Origin: a virus
DNA length: 35,634 nucleotides
IMG/VR virus record: IMGVR_UViG_3300021964_011517
Span: 1-35,634 of that record
Direction: 5' to 3' (one strand)
This document shows, one piece after another, positions 1 to 7,581 of the stretch (position 1 is its first letter; each line of letters begins with the position of its first letter). The translations under genes and the position numbers were made by a program. A model generated the notes under the pieces. That model made no database searches, had not been told where the DNA came from, and worked only from the letters and a program-made list of their open reading frames with translations.

Positions 1-1616
1 AGTTGTTGATTCATATTAAATATAACTTTATATGGTGTTCCACTTTTAACAAACTTGGCTCCATTTGTATCTAATGAACCTATCCATATTTTATCTTCTT
101 TTACTCTTGAGAAGTTAGTCATTTCATTTCCTGTATCGTAGACTATACTATCAAAAGTCAATTTAGTAGTATCGTATTTTAAGTTAATTTGTGCTCCTAC
201 TAAATCTTCTCTAGTTAAATTAACTGTTAATTCTACTTTTCCATTTACTATAGCTGAATTAACATCTAAATTGTAATTTTCATCTGGTGCAAATGATACT
301 ATCATATCATTATTTTTACTTGTTAAGTTAACCATTGATGAAACTGTAAATGGATTATTTTTAGCTGCTGCAGCTGTTGGTTCTGTAGAGTGTGAGAAAT
401 CTAAATCACCTCTAAATGAATGAGCAAAATTAAATGTTTTAACTGTTTCAGTTACTGTGAACACTCTTGTTAACATTTCTTCAGCTGGTACTCCCCAATC
501 TGCAATTAAACTATTTAAATGATATGCTCCAGTACCTGCTGCTGATGTTACATTATTGGATGTTGTATATCCATTTATATGAGCTAGTATTTCATATGAA
601 TCATCAAATGTTAATGCTTCATCTTCTGTTACTTCTGCCATTACTTCTTGTATTTTATATTCAAATACTGCATTAGCTGTATTGTTTATATCTGTACCGC
701 TTAAATATTGAAATACTTTATATGCATCTGTTACTGTTACTATTTCATCCATCCATCCTGAACCTCCATCTTCTGATATTAAATTTAAGAGATACTGTCC
801 ATCTATTGCAAGGTTAGTTGTTTGAAATTGTCCGTTTGCATCAAAGTTACCTGAATATATAGGTGTTTCTCCTGTTTTAGGCCAATATGAACCATTAGTT
901 CCATCACCATCCCAATCTACTGCTTCTACTTGTGTGAAATCATAAATCTCATACTTCATTTTATCTTTATTAGAATGAGGTGATAATACATTTATTGTTA
1001 CTGTTCCTGCATTTACTCCTGCTACATTTGTTAATGATATTGTTCCTGCTTGAGTGTGTGTATCATAGCTTGTATTACTACTATTGTTAACTAATCTACC
1101 CCAGTTTAGTTCTACTATACTACTATAGTTTGTATAGTTAGTAGATGCTCTATCTTTTATTACAAATGAAAATGTTACAAGACTTGTATCTGTATCAAGT
1201 GTTTGTCCATCTTGAATTGTAGTTCTTAGTACTGTCCAATCTGTGCTTGTACTATATCCTGAACTATTTGTACCCCAGTTATCATATTGTTGTGATATTA
1301 CTGTACCACTTAGGTTAGTACCATCACTCCATTTATAACCAGTAAATGTTGATAGTGCTGTTTGTGCTGATGAGTTAGTACCGTTTGATGTTACTGGGTA
1401 AGTAGTACCTACGTGGTTTAATAATTGGTTATTAAATTCTATATCAAATTGTGCTAACGATGGTGTTGATTGCATGTTTGTGTTCTTTACAGTAACCTGT
1501 AAAGTATCACCTACAGCTATATTACTTACATCTGATGTGGTCATATTTAGATAAGCTGCCTGTGAAAGTGCAAATGTGCTTGTTAATAATAATAATGTTG
1601 CTAAAAAGTTTTTCAT
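1..1616 (-). CDS. Large secreted protein with cohesin-like and dockerin-like segments (partial, 3' end outside window)
   Basis: The minus strand is open from an ATG at 1616 to the window edge (538 codons), so the C-terminus is missing. Residues 1-19 form a clear signal peptide (K near the start, a Leu-rich core, ending FALSQ), so the product should be exported. Residues about 30-200 and 448-538 look like cohesin-type beta sandwiches; the second has VELTVNLT, then GAQINLKYD and KLTFDSI. Between them is a Ca-loop-like DWDGDGTNG (234-242), and two dockerin-like helices, TVTDAYKVFQYLSG (about 294-307) and LTFDDSYEILAHING (about 335-349). The start is preceded by TTAGGA and overlaps the stop of the 33-codon gene as ATGA. 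The fold assignment is my pattern reading. It could be a virion-surface or host-surface adhesion protein. Confidence 0.75.
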   Translation of the reverse strand, partial: MKNFLATLLLLTSTFALSQAAYLNMTTSDVSNIAVGDTLQVTVKNTNMQSTPSLAQFDIEFNNQLLNHVGTTYPVTSNGTNSSAQTALSTFTGYKWSDGTNLSGTVISQQYDNWGTNSSGYSTSTDWTVLRTTIQDGQTLDTDTSLVTFSFVIKDRASTNYTNYSSIVELNWGRLVNNSSNTSYDTHTQAGTISLTNVAGVNAGTVTINVLSPHSNKDKMKYEIYDFTQVEAVDWDGDGTNGSYWPKTGETPIYSGNFDANGQFQTTNLAIDGQYLLNLISEDGGSGWMDEIVTVTDAYKVFQYLSGTDINNTANAVFEYKIQEVMAEVTEDEALTFDDSYEILAHINGYTTSNNVTSAAGTGAYHLNSLIADWGVPAEEMLTRVFTVTETVKTFNFAHSFRGDLDFSHSTEPTAAAAKNNPFTVSSMVNLTSKNNDMIVSFAPDENYNLDVNSAIVNGKVELTVNLTREDLVGAQINLKYDTTKLTFDSIVYDTGNEMTNFSRVKEDKIWIGSLDTNGAKFVKSGTPYKVIFNMNQQ

Positions 1617-1714
1617 TTTTTTCCTAATTTTCTGTTGTCTATACCGTACATATCTCTCAAATGATCATCTATTCTTTCGAAGAAGTCATAAATTTTGTTT
1701 AATATTTTTTTCAT
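1613..1714 (-). CDS. 33-residue coupled microprotein
   Basis: A very short open frame of 33 codons beginning MKKILNKIYDFFERIDDHLR and ending in GKK. Its ATG overlaps the stop of the upstream secreted-protein gene (TAATG at 1712-1716), and its own TGA overlaps the ATG of the downstream cohesin-like gene (ATGA at 1613-1616). Locking at both ends is what translationally coupled genes show, and it is the main reason to call this real. The peptide is charged and probably a single amphipathic helix, with no signal peptide or membrane span. I do not recognise a family. It could alternatively act only as a coupling leader for the next gene. Confidence 0.6.
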   Translation of the reverse strand: MKKILNKIYDFFERIDDHLRDMYGIDNRKLGKK

Positions 1715-2208
1715 TATATTTTAAGTTTTTCTATAAGTTGTTCACATAGCTTTTTCATAGCAGTTGAAACGTTTGCTTGTGAAAACTGACCTCCCTGATC
1801 AATGATAAGGGTGGCTGTAGATATAGATTTCGCTGTGCCTTTAGCAGTAGCTATTTTTTTCTTTTTTCCGTTATTGTAAAGAGTTGCTCGTGCAATTATT
1901 TGATAGATGTCAGTATTTCTACCATATACACCGATCTGTACATTGTTTTTTTGTACATCAAAAAATAATATGTCGACTGTGATCTCATTAGGTGCATCTG
2001 GATATAAGTCATATCCTGCATCCTGAATAACTTCTTCCAAAATATTTTCTACACCAAATGCTAGATCTCTGTTACCAGCAAAATCTCCTAAAACAATTTT
2101 GTTCTCAACTGATTTAATTGATATTGCTTTATCTTGCGAGTCAGCATTGAATGCAAACAGTACAATGAACACCACTGCACTAAGTACAATTCTTCTAAAT
2201 AATATCAT
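1714..2208 (-). CDS. Small secreted protein, possibly YajG/CsgG-like
   Basis: 164 residues with an N-terminal signal peptide (RR followed by a hydrophobic stretch to about residue 21, then NADSQ). There is no lipobox cysteine, so it is probably a soluble periplasmic or secreted protein. The mature part alternates strands and helices: IVLGDF, an amphipathic helix with LEEVIQDAGY, then EITVDILFFDV, a basic GKKKK turn, and a C-terminal helix. This order resembles the small YajG/CsgG/TolB-N-like periplasmic fold, but it is much shorter than CsgG (about 277 residues), so the assignment is only suggestive. The start follows AGGTAAAGG. It is the first gene behind the late-promoter motif at 2286-2298, and its stop overlaps the next small gene. 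Confidence 0.7.
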   Translation of the reverse strand: MILFRRIVLSAVVFIVLFAFNADSQDKAISIKSVENKIVLGDFAGNRDLAFGVENILEEVIQDAGYDLYPDAPNEITVDILFFDVQKNNVQIGVYGRNTDIYQIIARATLYNNGKKKKIATAKGTAKSISTATLIIDQGGQFSQANVSTAMKKLCEQLIEKLKI

Positions 2209-2285
2209 CCTTTACCTGTTACTGTTTTTCAACAATAAACAACTATTGGATATAACGGTTGTGGAAAACTTACTAGGGTTATTAG

Positions 2286-2298
2286 TTTATTATAAATA
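2286..2298 (-). promoter_or_regulatory. Putative late promoter
   Basis: Exact copy of TATTTATAATAAA on the coding strand, 78 bases before the start of the secreted-protein gene. It follows directly on the terminator at 2299-2323. Confidence 0.6.
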
Positions 2299-2323
2299 TA
2301 AAAGGGGAAGTAAAAACTCCCCC
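2299..2323 (-). terminator. Intrinsic terminator after the two-helix membrane protein gene
   Basis: On the minus strand GGGGGAGTTTTTACTTCCCC forms an 8-bp stem with a T4 loop (one G-T pair), followed by TTTTAT. The run of T merges into the next late-promoter motif. Confidence 0.65.
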
Positions 2324-2348
2324 TAATATGTAAAATTAAAATTAAAAT

Positions 2349-2588
2349 TTATACTGTTTTGTGTTTCAGTATATGATATAGAATAAAAGCACCTACTAAT
2401 CCTAATAGTCCTTCATTACTGAGAGATCCTAATATTCCCATAATATTATCTACTACAGAAATTTCAGGCCAGAATGGAATCTTAGCACCCTTGAATAGAA
2501 TCTCAAGTACAACTCCAAGTGCGATAACACTTACACCTACTTCAGTAATTTTGTTAGCCCAAGAGCTAACTTTTTCTAAAATGTTCAT
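2349..2588 (-). CDS. Small two-helix membrane protein (holin-like candidate)
   Basis: 79 residues with two hydrophobic segments: VGVSVIALGVVLEILF (about 17-32) and LLGLVGAFILYHIL (about 60-73). An amphipathic N-terminus and a short basic tail (KHKTV) flank them. Size and layout fit a small holin, and it sits alone between two terminators with its own late-promoter motif, as a lysis gene might. No endolysin lies beside it. The only peptidoglycan-cutting domain in the window is on the tail hub. Holin function is inference; it could be any small inner-membrane protein. Confidence 0.65.
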   Translation of the reverse strand: MNILEKVSSWANKITEVGVSVIALGVVLEILFKGAKIPFWPEISVVDNIMGILGSLSNEGLLGLVGAFILYHILKHKTV

Positions 2589-2621
2589 GTGATTTAAATT
2601 TAGTTAGACATAAGAAAACTG

Positions 2622-2632
2622 TCCGACTCGGA
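2622..2632. promoter_or_regulatory. Short palindrome in the 5' leader of the membrane-protein gene
   Basis: TCCGACTCGGA is a perfect 5-bp inverted repeat around one base. A second palindrome, GCAATTGC, lies beside it at 2635-2642. Both sit between the promoter motif and the start codon. It may be an operator or a small RNA hairpin; the function is unknown. Confidence 0.3.
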
Positions 2633-2641
2633 TTTGCAATT

Positions 2642-2654
2642 GCTATAATAAATA
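2642..2654 (-). promoter_or_regulatory. Putative late promoter (variant)
   Basis: TATTTATTATAGC on the coding strand, three mismatches from the consensus TATTTATAATAAA. It begins a few bases after the T-run of the terminator at 2658-2683 and precedes the 79-codon membrane-protein gene by about 53 bases. Confidence 0.5.
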
Positions 2655-2657
2655 TAC

Positions 2658-2683
2658 AAAAAAAGGGAACAAAAAGTTCCCTT
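2658..2683 (-). terminator. Intrinsic terminator after the nuclease gene
   Basis: On the minus strand AAGGGAAC, loop TTTTT, GTTCCCTT, then continuing T to a run of seven. It closes the replication and nucleotide transcription unit that ends with the 140-codon nuclease gene. Confidence 0.8.
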
Positions 2684-2710
2684 CATATTAAATAATTGAT
2701 TATCAGTCTG

Positions 2711-3133
2711 TTATTTATTTACATTTGACTCAACTCTTACCTCATGCCAGTGTACTTTTCCATTTTTTATAGCATCTCTAATATGTCTTTGATGTTTTAA
2801 AAGTTGACTTTTTCCACTCTTGACCTCTATGATATGAACTGCACATTTTTCTGGATCGTCTGTATCAGTAAAAGATACGTAATCAATTGGCTTACCCATA
2901 AAAATTGCACTCTCCGATGGGACTGGAAATTTGTCCATAAAAGGTACAAAGTTCTCTATTGTCATTCCCCAATTTATAGCTGATGATTTGAATGCTGCAT
3001 CTTTCCTAATCTTAGCTCTCTCTTTATTAAAATCATCTTTAAGAGTTTCAATCTCAATCTTATGTTTCTGGTGTTGAAGGAATATTATAATTGATAAAAC
3101 AATTATACCTAATAACAAAATAAAAGTAATCAT
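2711..3133 (-). CDS. Membrane-anchored endonuclease related to archaeal Holliday junction resolvase
   Basis: 140 residues. Residues 2-20 are a single strongly hydrophobic helix, followed by a charged coiled-coil linker (about 21-47) and a PD-(D/E)xK-type nuclease domain. Visible motifs are GKPIDYVSF (the first catalytic Asp) and HIIEVKSGKSQLLKHQRHIRD (the E-x-K pair and the following basic helix). This is the signature of the family of predicted endonucleases related to archaeal Holliday junction resolvase, many of which carry the same N-terminal membrane helix. It lies 2 bases after the thioredoxin stop, so the two are co-transcribed. The likely role is cutting branched DNA or degrading host DNA; the substrate is not known. 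Confidence 0.8.
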   Translation of the reverse strand: MITFILLLGIIVLSIIIFLQHQKHKIEIETLKDDFNKERAKIRKDAAFKSSAINWGMTIENFVPFMDKFPVPSESAIFMGKPIDYVSFTDTDDPEKCAVHIIEVKSGKSQLLKHQRHIRDAIKNGKVHWHEVRVESNVNK

Positions 3134-3135
3134 AC

Positions 3136-3396
3136 TTATACTACTTGTCTTAGTTTTTGAACATAGGTATCTTCTGTGTTTAAACCTGCGATTCTATCAA
3201 TGACTTGTCCATCTTTTTCAATAACTACTAGTGGAATGTTTCTCACATGATTTGCCTGTGCTTCTTCAGGATTTTGATCTACATCAACATCAATAAATCC
3301 TACTTGAGGAAATTGTCCTTTTACTTTTTCCATAGTTGGAGCTAACATTTTACACGGACCACACCATTCAGCATGGAATCTTTTTACTTGTACCAT
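3136..3396 (-). CDS. trxA: Thioredoxin
   Basis: 86 residues carrying the redox motif WCGPCK at residues 11-16 and the cis-proline segment NIPLVVI at about 53-59. The protein is shorter than bacterial thioredoxin (about 105) because the first strand and helix are missing. This is usual for phage thioredoxin and glutaredoxin genes. It follows nrdA by 37 bases and very probably supplies electrons to the encoded ribonucleotide reductase, whose large subunit ends in a CxxC pair. The start is preceded by TTTAGATT, with no strong ribosome binding site. Confidence 0.92.
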   Translation of the reverse strand: MVQVKRFHAEWCGPCKMLAPTMEKVKGQFPQVGFIDVDVDQNPEEAQANHVRNIPLVVIEKDGQVIDRIAGLNTEDTYVQKLRQVV

Positions 3397-3433
3397 AATC
3401 TAAATTTTAAGTTTAACAATAACTCGCAACTAT

Positions 3434-5215
3434 TTATCCATCACAGGCTTGGCACAAAGGATCTACAGCTGCTGATGCAATATCTCCACGAAGTACTGAC
3501 TCTGTTCTCATATAATATAATGTTTTTATTCCTTGTTTCCAAGCTTCCATGGTAACTTGATTTATCCATTTTGGTGTAGCAATCGATGGAAATGCTAAAT
3601 TTAAAGAAACTGACTGATCAATATATTGTTGTCTAACACCAGCTTGTTTTATTAGATCAAGTTGATTTATTTCTTTAAAAGTTTTGAAAACATCTTTTAC
3701 TTTAAAAGTTTTAAAATTATCTCCTTCTGGAACATCTGTGCAATTCAGAAGTTTTCCATCTAAAAAACACCAGGAATCTAATTCTTTTATGTCTTGAATA
3801 GATCCTCCATCTGCTAATATTTTATCCCAAGTATCTTTATTATTAATTCCTGCTTTTCTAAGGACTTTTATAAGTTCAGAATTTTTTCTGATAAAGGTTC
3901 CCTTTGCTGTTTGTTCTGTAAATACATTAGCTGCCCAAGGCTCTATACCAGCTGATACATTTCCACTGAGTTTAGAGTTTGACACAGTGGGTGCAATAGC
4001 TCTTAAATGTGTGTTTCTAAACCCACTATCTTTACACCAAAGAGGCTCACCTAATTCAGTGGCCATATCTCTACTTGCTCTTTCAGATTCAATCTTTAAT
4101 TGTGAGAATATTTTTCTAGTTTCAAATTGAGCTGTCATTCCCTCAAATGGAATACCACTCTGCTGTAGATAAGTGTGCCAACCTAAAACTCCTAATCCTA
4201 ATGCTCTACCTTTTTCTGCTGATCTAACTGAATTTTCAAATCCTCTAAGACCTTTTGCCTTTTGGATAAATTCTGAGAGTACTCCATCTAAAAACCAAGT
4301 GGCTGTATATATTAAATCCGTATTTTTCCACTCATCATATTTAGCTAAGTTTAAAGAAGATAAACAACAAACAAAAGAGTGTGATTCATCAGTATGGAGA
4401 ACAATTTCAGAACAAATATTTGTCATAAAAACTTTAAGACCATTTTGCTTATACATTTCAGGGTTTTGTTTGTTTACATTCCCCTTGAACAGAATATAAG
4501 GTTCTCCTGTAGCTTTTCTTTTTTGAAGTAGTTTACCCCACTTTCTTCTTGCAGTTTCATCACCATCTTGAAGTTTTCTCATAAATTTATCACCAACAAC
4601 TGCACATTGGTGTAAATTGAGTGATTGTCTATTTACATCTCCTTTTGGTTCTCTTATTTCTAACCATTCTTCGAAATCATCATGTTCAATATTTAAATTT
4701 ACAGATGCTGCTCCCCTTCTAACTGATCCTTGATTAGTAGCTAAAATTGTTGAGTCATATATTTTACAAAAAGGCACGACTCCATCTGAAGTTCCATTAC
4801 CAGTAATTTTAGCACCTGCAGGTCTGATTTGATTGATACCAATGCCAACTCCCCCACCATGCTTTGCTAACAACATCATTTCTAGATTCTTAGCACCTAT
4901 GTCATAGATTGAATCTGCTACATCAATACCAAAACATGATATGGGTAAACCTCTATCTGTTCCAGTATTTGAAAGTACAGGGGATGCTAAACATAGCCAA
5001 CCATTCCAAATATAATCGAAAAATTTTGTAGCTAATTGTGGTTTATTTAATCTCTGTGCTACTCTAGATGCTACTCTCCAATATGCATCTTTTGGTTTCT
5101 CTCCTGGTAGGAGGTATCCCCTTGAGATTGTTTTTACATAAATTTCAGTATCTGCCCATAAAGGATAGTCTACTCCTAATTCCCAACCTAATTCTTTTCC
5201 GTAATGTTTGCTCAT
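3434..5215 (-). CDS. nrdA: Class I ribonucleotide reductase, large (alpha) subunit
   Basis: 593 residues. It reduces ribonucleotides to deoxyribonucleotides for phage DNA synthesis. Active-site features are visible: Cys94 in PISCFG, the N-x-C-x-E triad at 266-270 (NICSE), a cysteine pair at 283-284, and the conserved tyrosine pair Y567-Y568 in TLYYMRTES for radical transfer. A C-terminal CQAC (588-591) serves as the redox shuttle. The protein is about 160 residues shorter than E. coli or T4 NrdA. It begins close to the catalytic barrel, so the N-terminal ATP-cone that lets dATP switch the enzyme off is absent. Its start lies 12 bases after nrdB, with AAGG upstream. The stop is followed by thioredoxin, giving an nrdB-nrdA-trx unit. 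Confidence 0.95.
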   Translation of the reverse strand: MSKHYGKELGWELGVDYPLWADTEIYVKTISRGYLLPGEKPKDAYWRVASRVAQRLNKPQLATKFFDYIWNGWLCLASPVLSNTGTDRGLPISCFGIDVADSIYDIGAKNLEMMLLAKHGGGVGIGINQIRPAGAKITGNGTSDGVVPFCKIYDSTILATNQGSVRRGAASVNLNIEHDDFEEWLEIREPKGDVNRQSLNLHQCAVVGDKFMRKLQDGDETARRKWGKLLQKRKATGEPYILFKGNVNKQNPEMYKQNGLKVFMTNICSEIVLHTDESHSFVCCLSSLNLAKYDEWKNTDLIYTATWFLDGVLSEFIQKAKGLRGFENSVRSAEKGRALGLGVLGWHTYLQQSGIPFEGMTAQFETRKIFSQLKIESERASRDMATELGEPLWCKDSGFRNTHLRAIAPTVSNSKLSGNVSAGIEPWAANVFTEQTAKGTFIRKNSELIKVLRKAGINNKDTWDKILADGGSIQDIKELDSWCFLDGKLLNCTDVPEGDNFKTFKVKDVFKTFKEINQLDLIKQAGVRQQYIDQSVSLNLAFPSIATPKWINQVTMEAWKQGIKTLYYMRTESVLRGDIASAAVDPLCQACDG

Positions 5216-5227
5216 AATATAACCTTA

Positions 5228-6223
5228 TTAAAATAAATCTTCCCAATCTTCTCCTTCACCAGCTTTACTGTAATCAGTCGGTCTTGTTGCAAAGAAGTCT
5301 GTGTGTGTCGTACCACCTGAAAGATGATAAAACCAGTCTAAATTTTCTGCTTTTTTCTTGTTGTAATCAAAGATAGGATCGTATCCTAATTCTTTGAGTT
5401 TTGTATTTGTTCTAGCTTTTATAAATTCTTTTAAGTCTGATGATTTAAGATTTTCTAAATCTCCCATCTCAAACATTTTGTCAATGAATTTTAATTCTAA
5501 TTCTACGATAAGTTTTGCAGCTTCCTCAATTGTTTTCTTACACTCATTTTTTAGTTCTGGAAACTCCTCACACATATGTCTGAAAAGTTGGCATCCCATT
5601 TTAGAGTGAAGTGATTCATCTCTAATTGACCATTTCATTTGTTGACCAATCCCTTTAAGATAATTTCTCATCTGAAAAGAATAAAGAACTGCAAATGAAG
5701 AGAATAATGATACTCCTTCTGAAAATGCTGAGAATATTGCTAAACTTTTTCCTACTTCTTGTCTAGCTTTAGCATTTTTAGCTAGATCATTGTGTGTCCA
5801 ATCTGCTGTAGTTTCTGTCAATAACTCAAACTTATCGGCAATAGCAGGTTCGTGTAAGAATGCTTCAAAATCTTCAAGACCTAATGTTTCATTTAGGTAT
5901 GAATATGCAGTGGCATGAATAGTCTCAGAAGATCCAAAGGCCATAGCCATTTGTCTGATTTCATGTTTTGGAAACCATTTTGTAACCATGTTGGTCCAGT
6001 AATCAGAAACTGCACATTCTGTTTGTGCGAATCCTAATAAAATGTTTCCTACTAAGTTTTTTTCTGATGCTGAAAGTCTTTCATTCCAATCCTTGACATC
6101 TCCTTGCATGGAGATCTCTGTATGAAGCCAGTGGGCTTGTTGTTGTGGCATCCAACCATCATTAAAATATGTAGGGTATTCGAAGGGTTTAAACGGAACT
6201 CTTTCCTGGAAAAGTTGTGGCAT
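5228..6223 (-). CDS. nrdB: Class I ribonucleotide reductase, small (beta) subunit
   Basis: 331 residues of the ferritin-like R2 family, which makes the metal/tyrosyl radical cofactor. Ligands are readable by spacing against E. coli NrdB: E100 and H103 (SETIH), E169 (FSEG), and E203 and H206 (DESLH). The radical tyrosine is Y107. The first ligand, Asp84 in E. coli, is Glu69 here (QTEC), exactly 31 residues before E100. The C-terminus EDWEDLF fits the flexible tail that docks on the alpha subunit. The gene starts directly after the helicase stop, in a TTAATTATG context without a clear Shine-Dalgarno sequence. Confidence 0.95.
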   Translation of the reverse strand: MPQLFQERVPFKPFEYPTYFNDGWMPQQQAHWLHTEISMQGDVKDWNERLSASEKNLVGNILLGFAQTECAVSDYWTNMVTKWFPKHEIRQMAMAFGSSETIHATAYSYLNETLGLEDFEAFLHEPAIADKFELLTETTADWTHNDLAKNAKARQEVGKSLAIFSAFSEGVSLFSSFAVLYSFQMRNYLKGIGQQMKWSIRDESLHSKMGCQLFRHMCEEFPELKNECKKTIEEAAKLIVELELKFIDKMFEMGDLENLKSSDLKEFIKARTNTKLKELGYDPIFDYNKKKAENLDWFYHLSGGTTHTDFFATRPTDYSKAGEGEDWEDLF

Positions 6224-6225
6224 AA

Positions 6226-7581
6226 TTAAAAAGGTAAATCTTTTATTTCTTTTGGTTTTAGTTGACTCAATCTGTTCATTATATTTTTACTTGTTGCACT
6301 AGGTAACTTGACATCATCCTCATCTATATCGATGTAATCAGAAACGACAAAATGCCCAGTGGATGTGTCTGCATTTATTGAAAATGTCATACCATCCATT
6401 CCATATCTATTTTTCATGAAATGAAATCTGCCAGTACCATTGACTTTATCTTCCTTCCTTCTGGAAAGTGAGAGAGCTATATCTGTGATCATAATTTTAT
6501 CATATGACCCAGCAGCTTTATCTCCTTCTATAATTTTTTCTTGAGCTCCCGATCTATTTACCTGAGACACAGACCAGATGGGAATTTTCAGCTCACGTGC
6601 TAGTCCTTTGGTACTGGTATAAATATCATCTATCTCCTGTTTTCGTTCAGTAGATTTCCTACCTGACTTTAATAAATCAACATAGTCAATGATCACTAAA
6701 TCTGGCTTAAATTCCACATCCTCAATCTTTTGTAAGTGTGCTTTTACAGTTGAGAGTGAAGCTTTTCCCATAGGAAAATCTTTAATAATTAATCTTCCCT
6801 TTAAATTTTTAACTGCTTCTGTTACTTTTGCTTTATGTTCGAAAATTTGGTCAACAGGAATCTCAGTAAAATACGCATCGTATCTCCTTCCTACATAATG
6901 CTCATCAAGTTCTAAGGTATAATGAACTACATTATATCCTTGTTGCACAGCATATCCACCAAGTGCTACAAGACACCAAGATTTACCACCTCCAGGATTA
7001 CCAAATATCAATCCAAAATCACCTTGACCTAATCCTCCTTGAATATGTTCATTTATCATACCCCAAGGAGTTGGTATCTCATTTCTGATGTTTTCTACAT
7101 ACCTTTCTTCAATATCTTTGTCATACTCATGTCCTACATTTCTATCACCCCCAATTTTTTTGACAACTTCTAATTGCTCTATAAGGGTTTCTAGATCATC
7201 TCCAGTGTTTAATATACTGCTATGCTCTAAAATTGTTTGTTTTCCTTTTTTTACTTTCAGAAAATTTACAAGAACATCTTTGTAGTATTCAATATCAGTT
7301 TCTTTTATTTTTGCAATCTTCTTAACTTCTTCGAAGAAATCCTGCTCTTCATGTAAATTCTCATTTTTAAGAGCTACAATAATGGCTTGAGTACTGATCA
7401 ACGTATCATATTTGTTATAATGCTGTAGTATCTGATCAATTAACCATTTGTGTGCATTGTGACTAAAGTATTCATTGCTCAGAACATCATGAACACTTTT
7501 AAGGAAAGGCTTATCGTTTACTAAAGAAGAAATTAAATGTCTTTGAAAACTGATGCCATATCCATCAAGACTCTTTACCAT
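6226..7581 (-). CDS. Replicative DNA helicase, DnaB / T4 gp41 type
   Basis: 451 residues. It has an N-terminal helical domain (about 1-140), then a RecA-fold motor domain with Walker A GNPGGGKS at 194-201 and Walker B DLVIIDYVDLL near 295. The later segments WSVSQVNRSG and AAGSYDKIMITD fit the DnaB motif 3/4 region. In T4-like phages this 5'-3' hexamer unwinds the fork and works with the primase. Its start overlaps the 3' end of the exonuclease gene by 17 bases, and its stop is 2 bases before nrdB, so it sits inside a tightly packed operon. No primase or helicase loader is present in this window. Confidence 0.9.
   Translation of the reverse strand: MVKSLDGYGISFQRHLISSLVNDKPFLKSVHDVLSNEYFSHNAHKWLIDQILQHYNKYDTLISTQAIIVALKNENLHEEQDFFEEVKKIAKIKETDIEYYKDVLVNFLKVKKGKQTILEHSSILNTGDDLETLIEQLEVVKKIGGDRNVGHEYDKDIEERYVENIRNEIPTPWGMINEHIQGGLGQGDFGLIFGNPGGGKSWCLVALGGYAVQQGYNVVHYTLELDEHYVGRRYDAYFTEIPVDQIFEHKAKVTEAVKNLKGRLIIKDFPMGKASLSTVKAHLQKIEDVEFKPDLVIIDYVDLLKSGRKSTERKQEIDDIYTSTKGLARELKIPIWSVSQVNRSGAQEKIIEGDKAAGSYDKIMITDIALSLSRRKEDKVNGTGRFHFMKNRYGMDGMTFSINADTSTGHFVVSDYIDIDEDDVKLPSATSKNIMNRLSQLKPKEIKDLPF

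Noticed and set aside
467-676. Plus-strand open frame of 69 codons in the first 1.6 kb
   Set aside because: It is the antisense shadow of the secreted protein gene and is almost only Leu, His and Tyr.
2209-2348. Possible tRNA or small RNA in the left intergenic gap
   Set aside because: No cloverleaf or CCA end is visible; the gap is explained by a terminator and a promoter motif.
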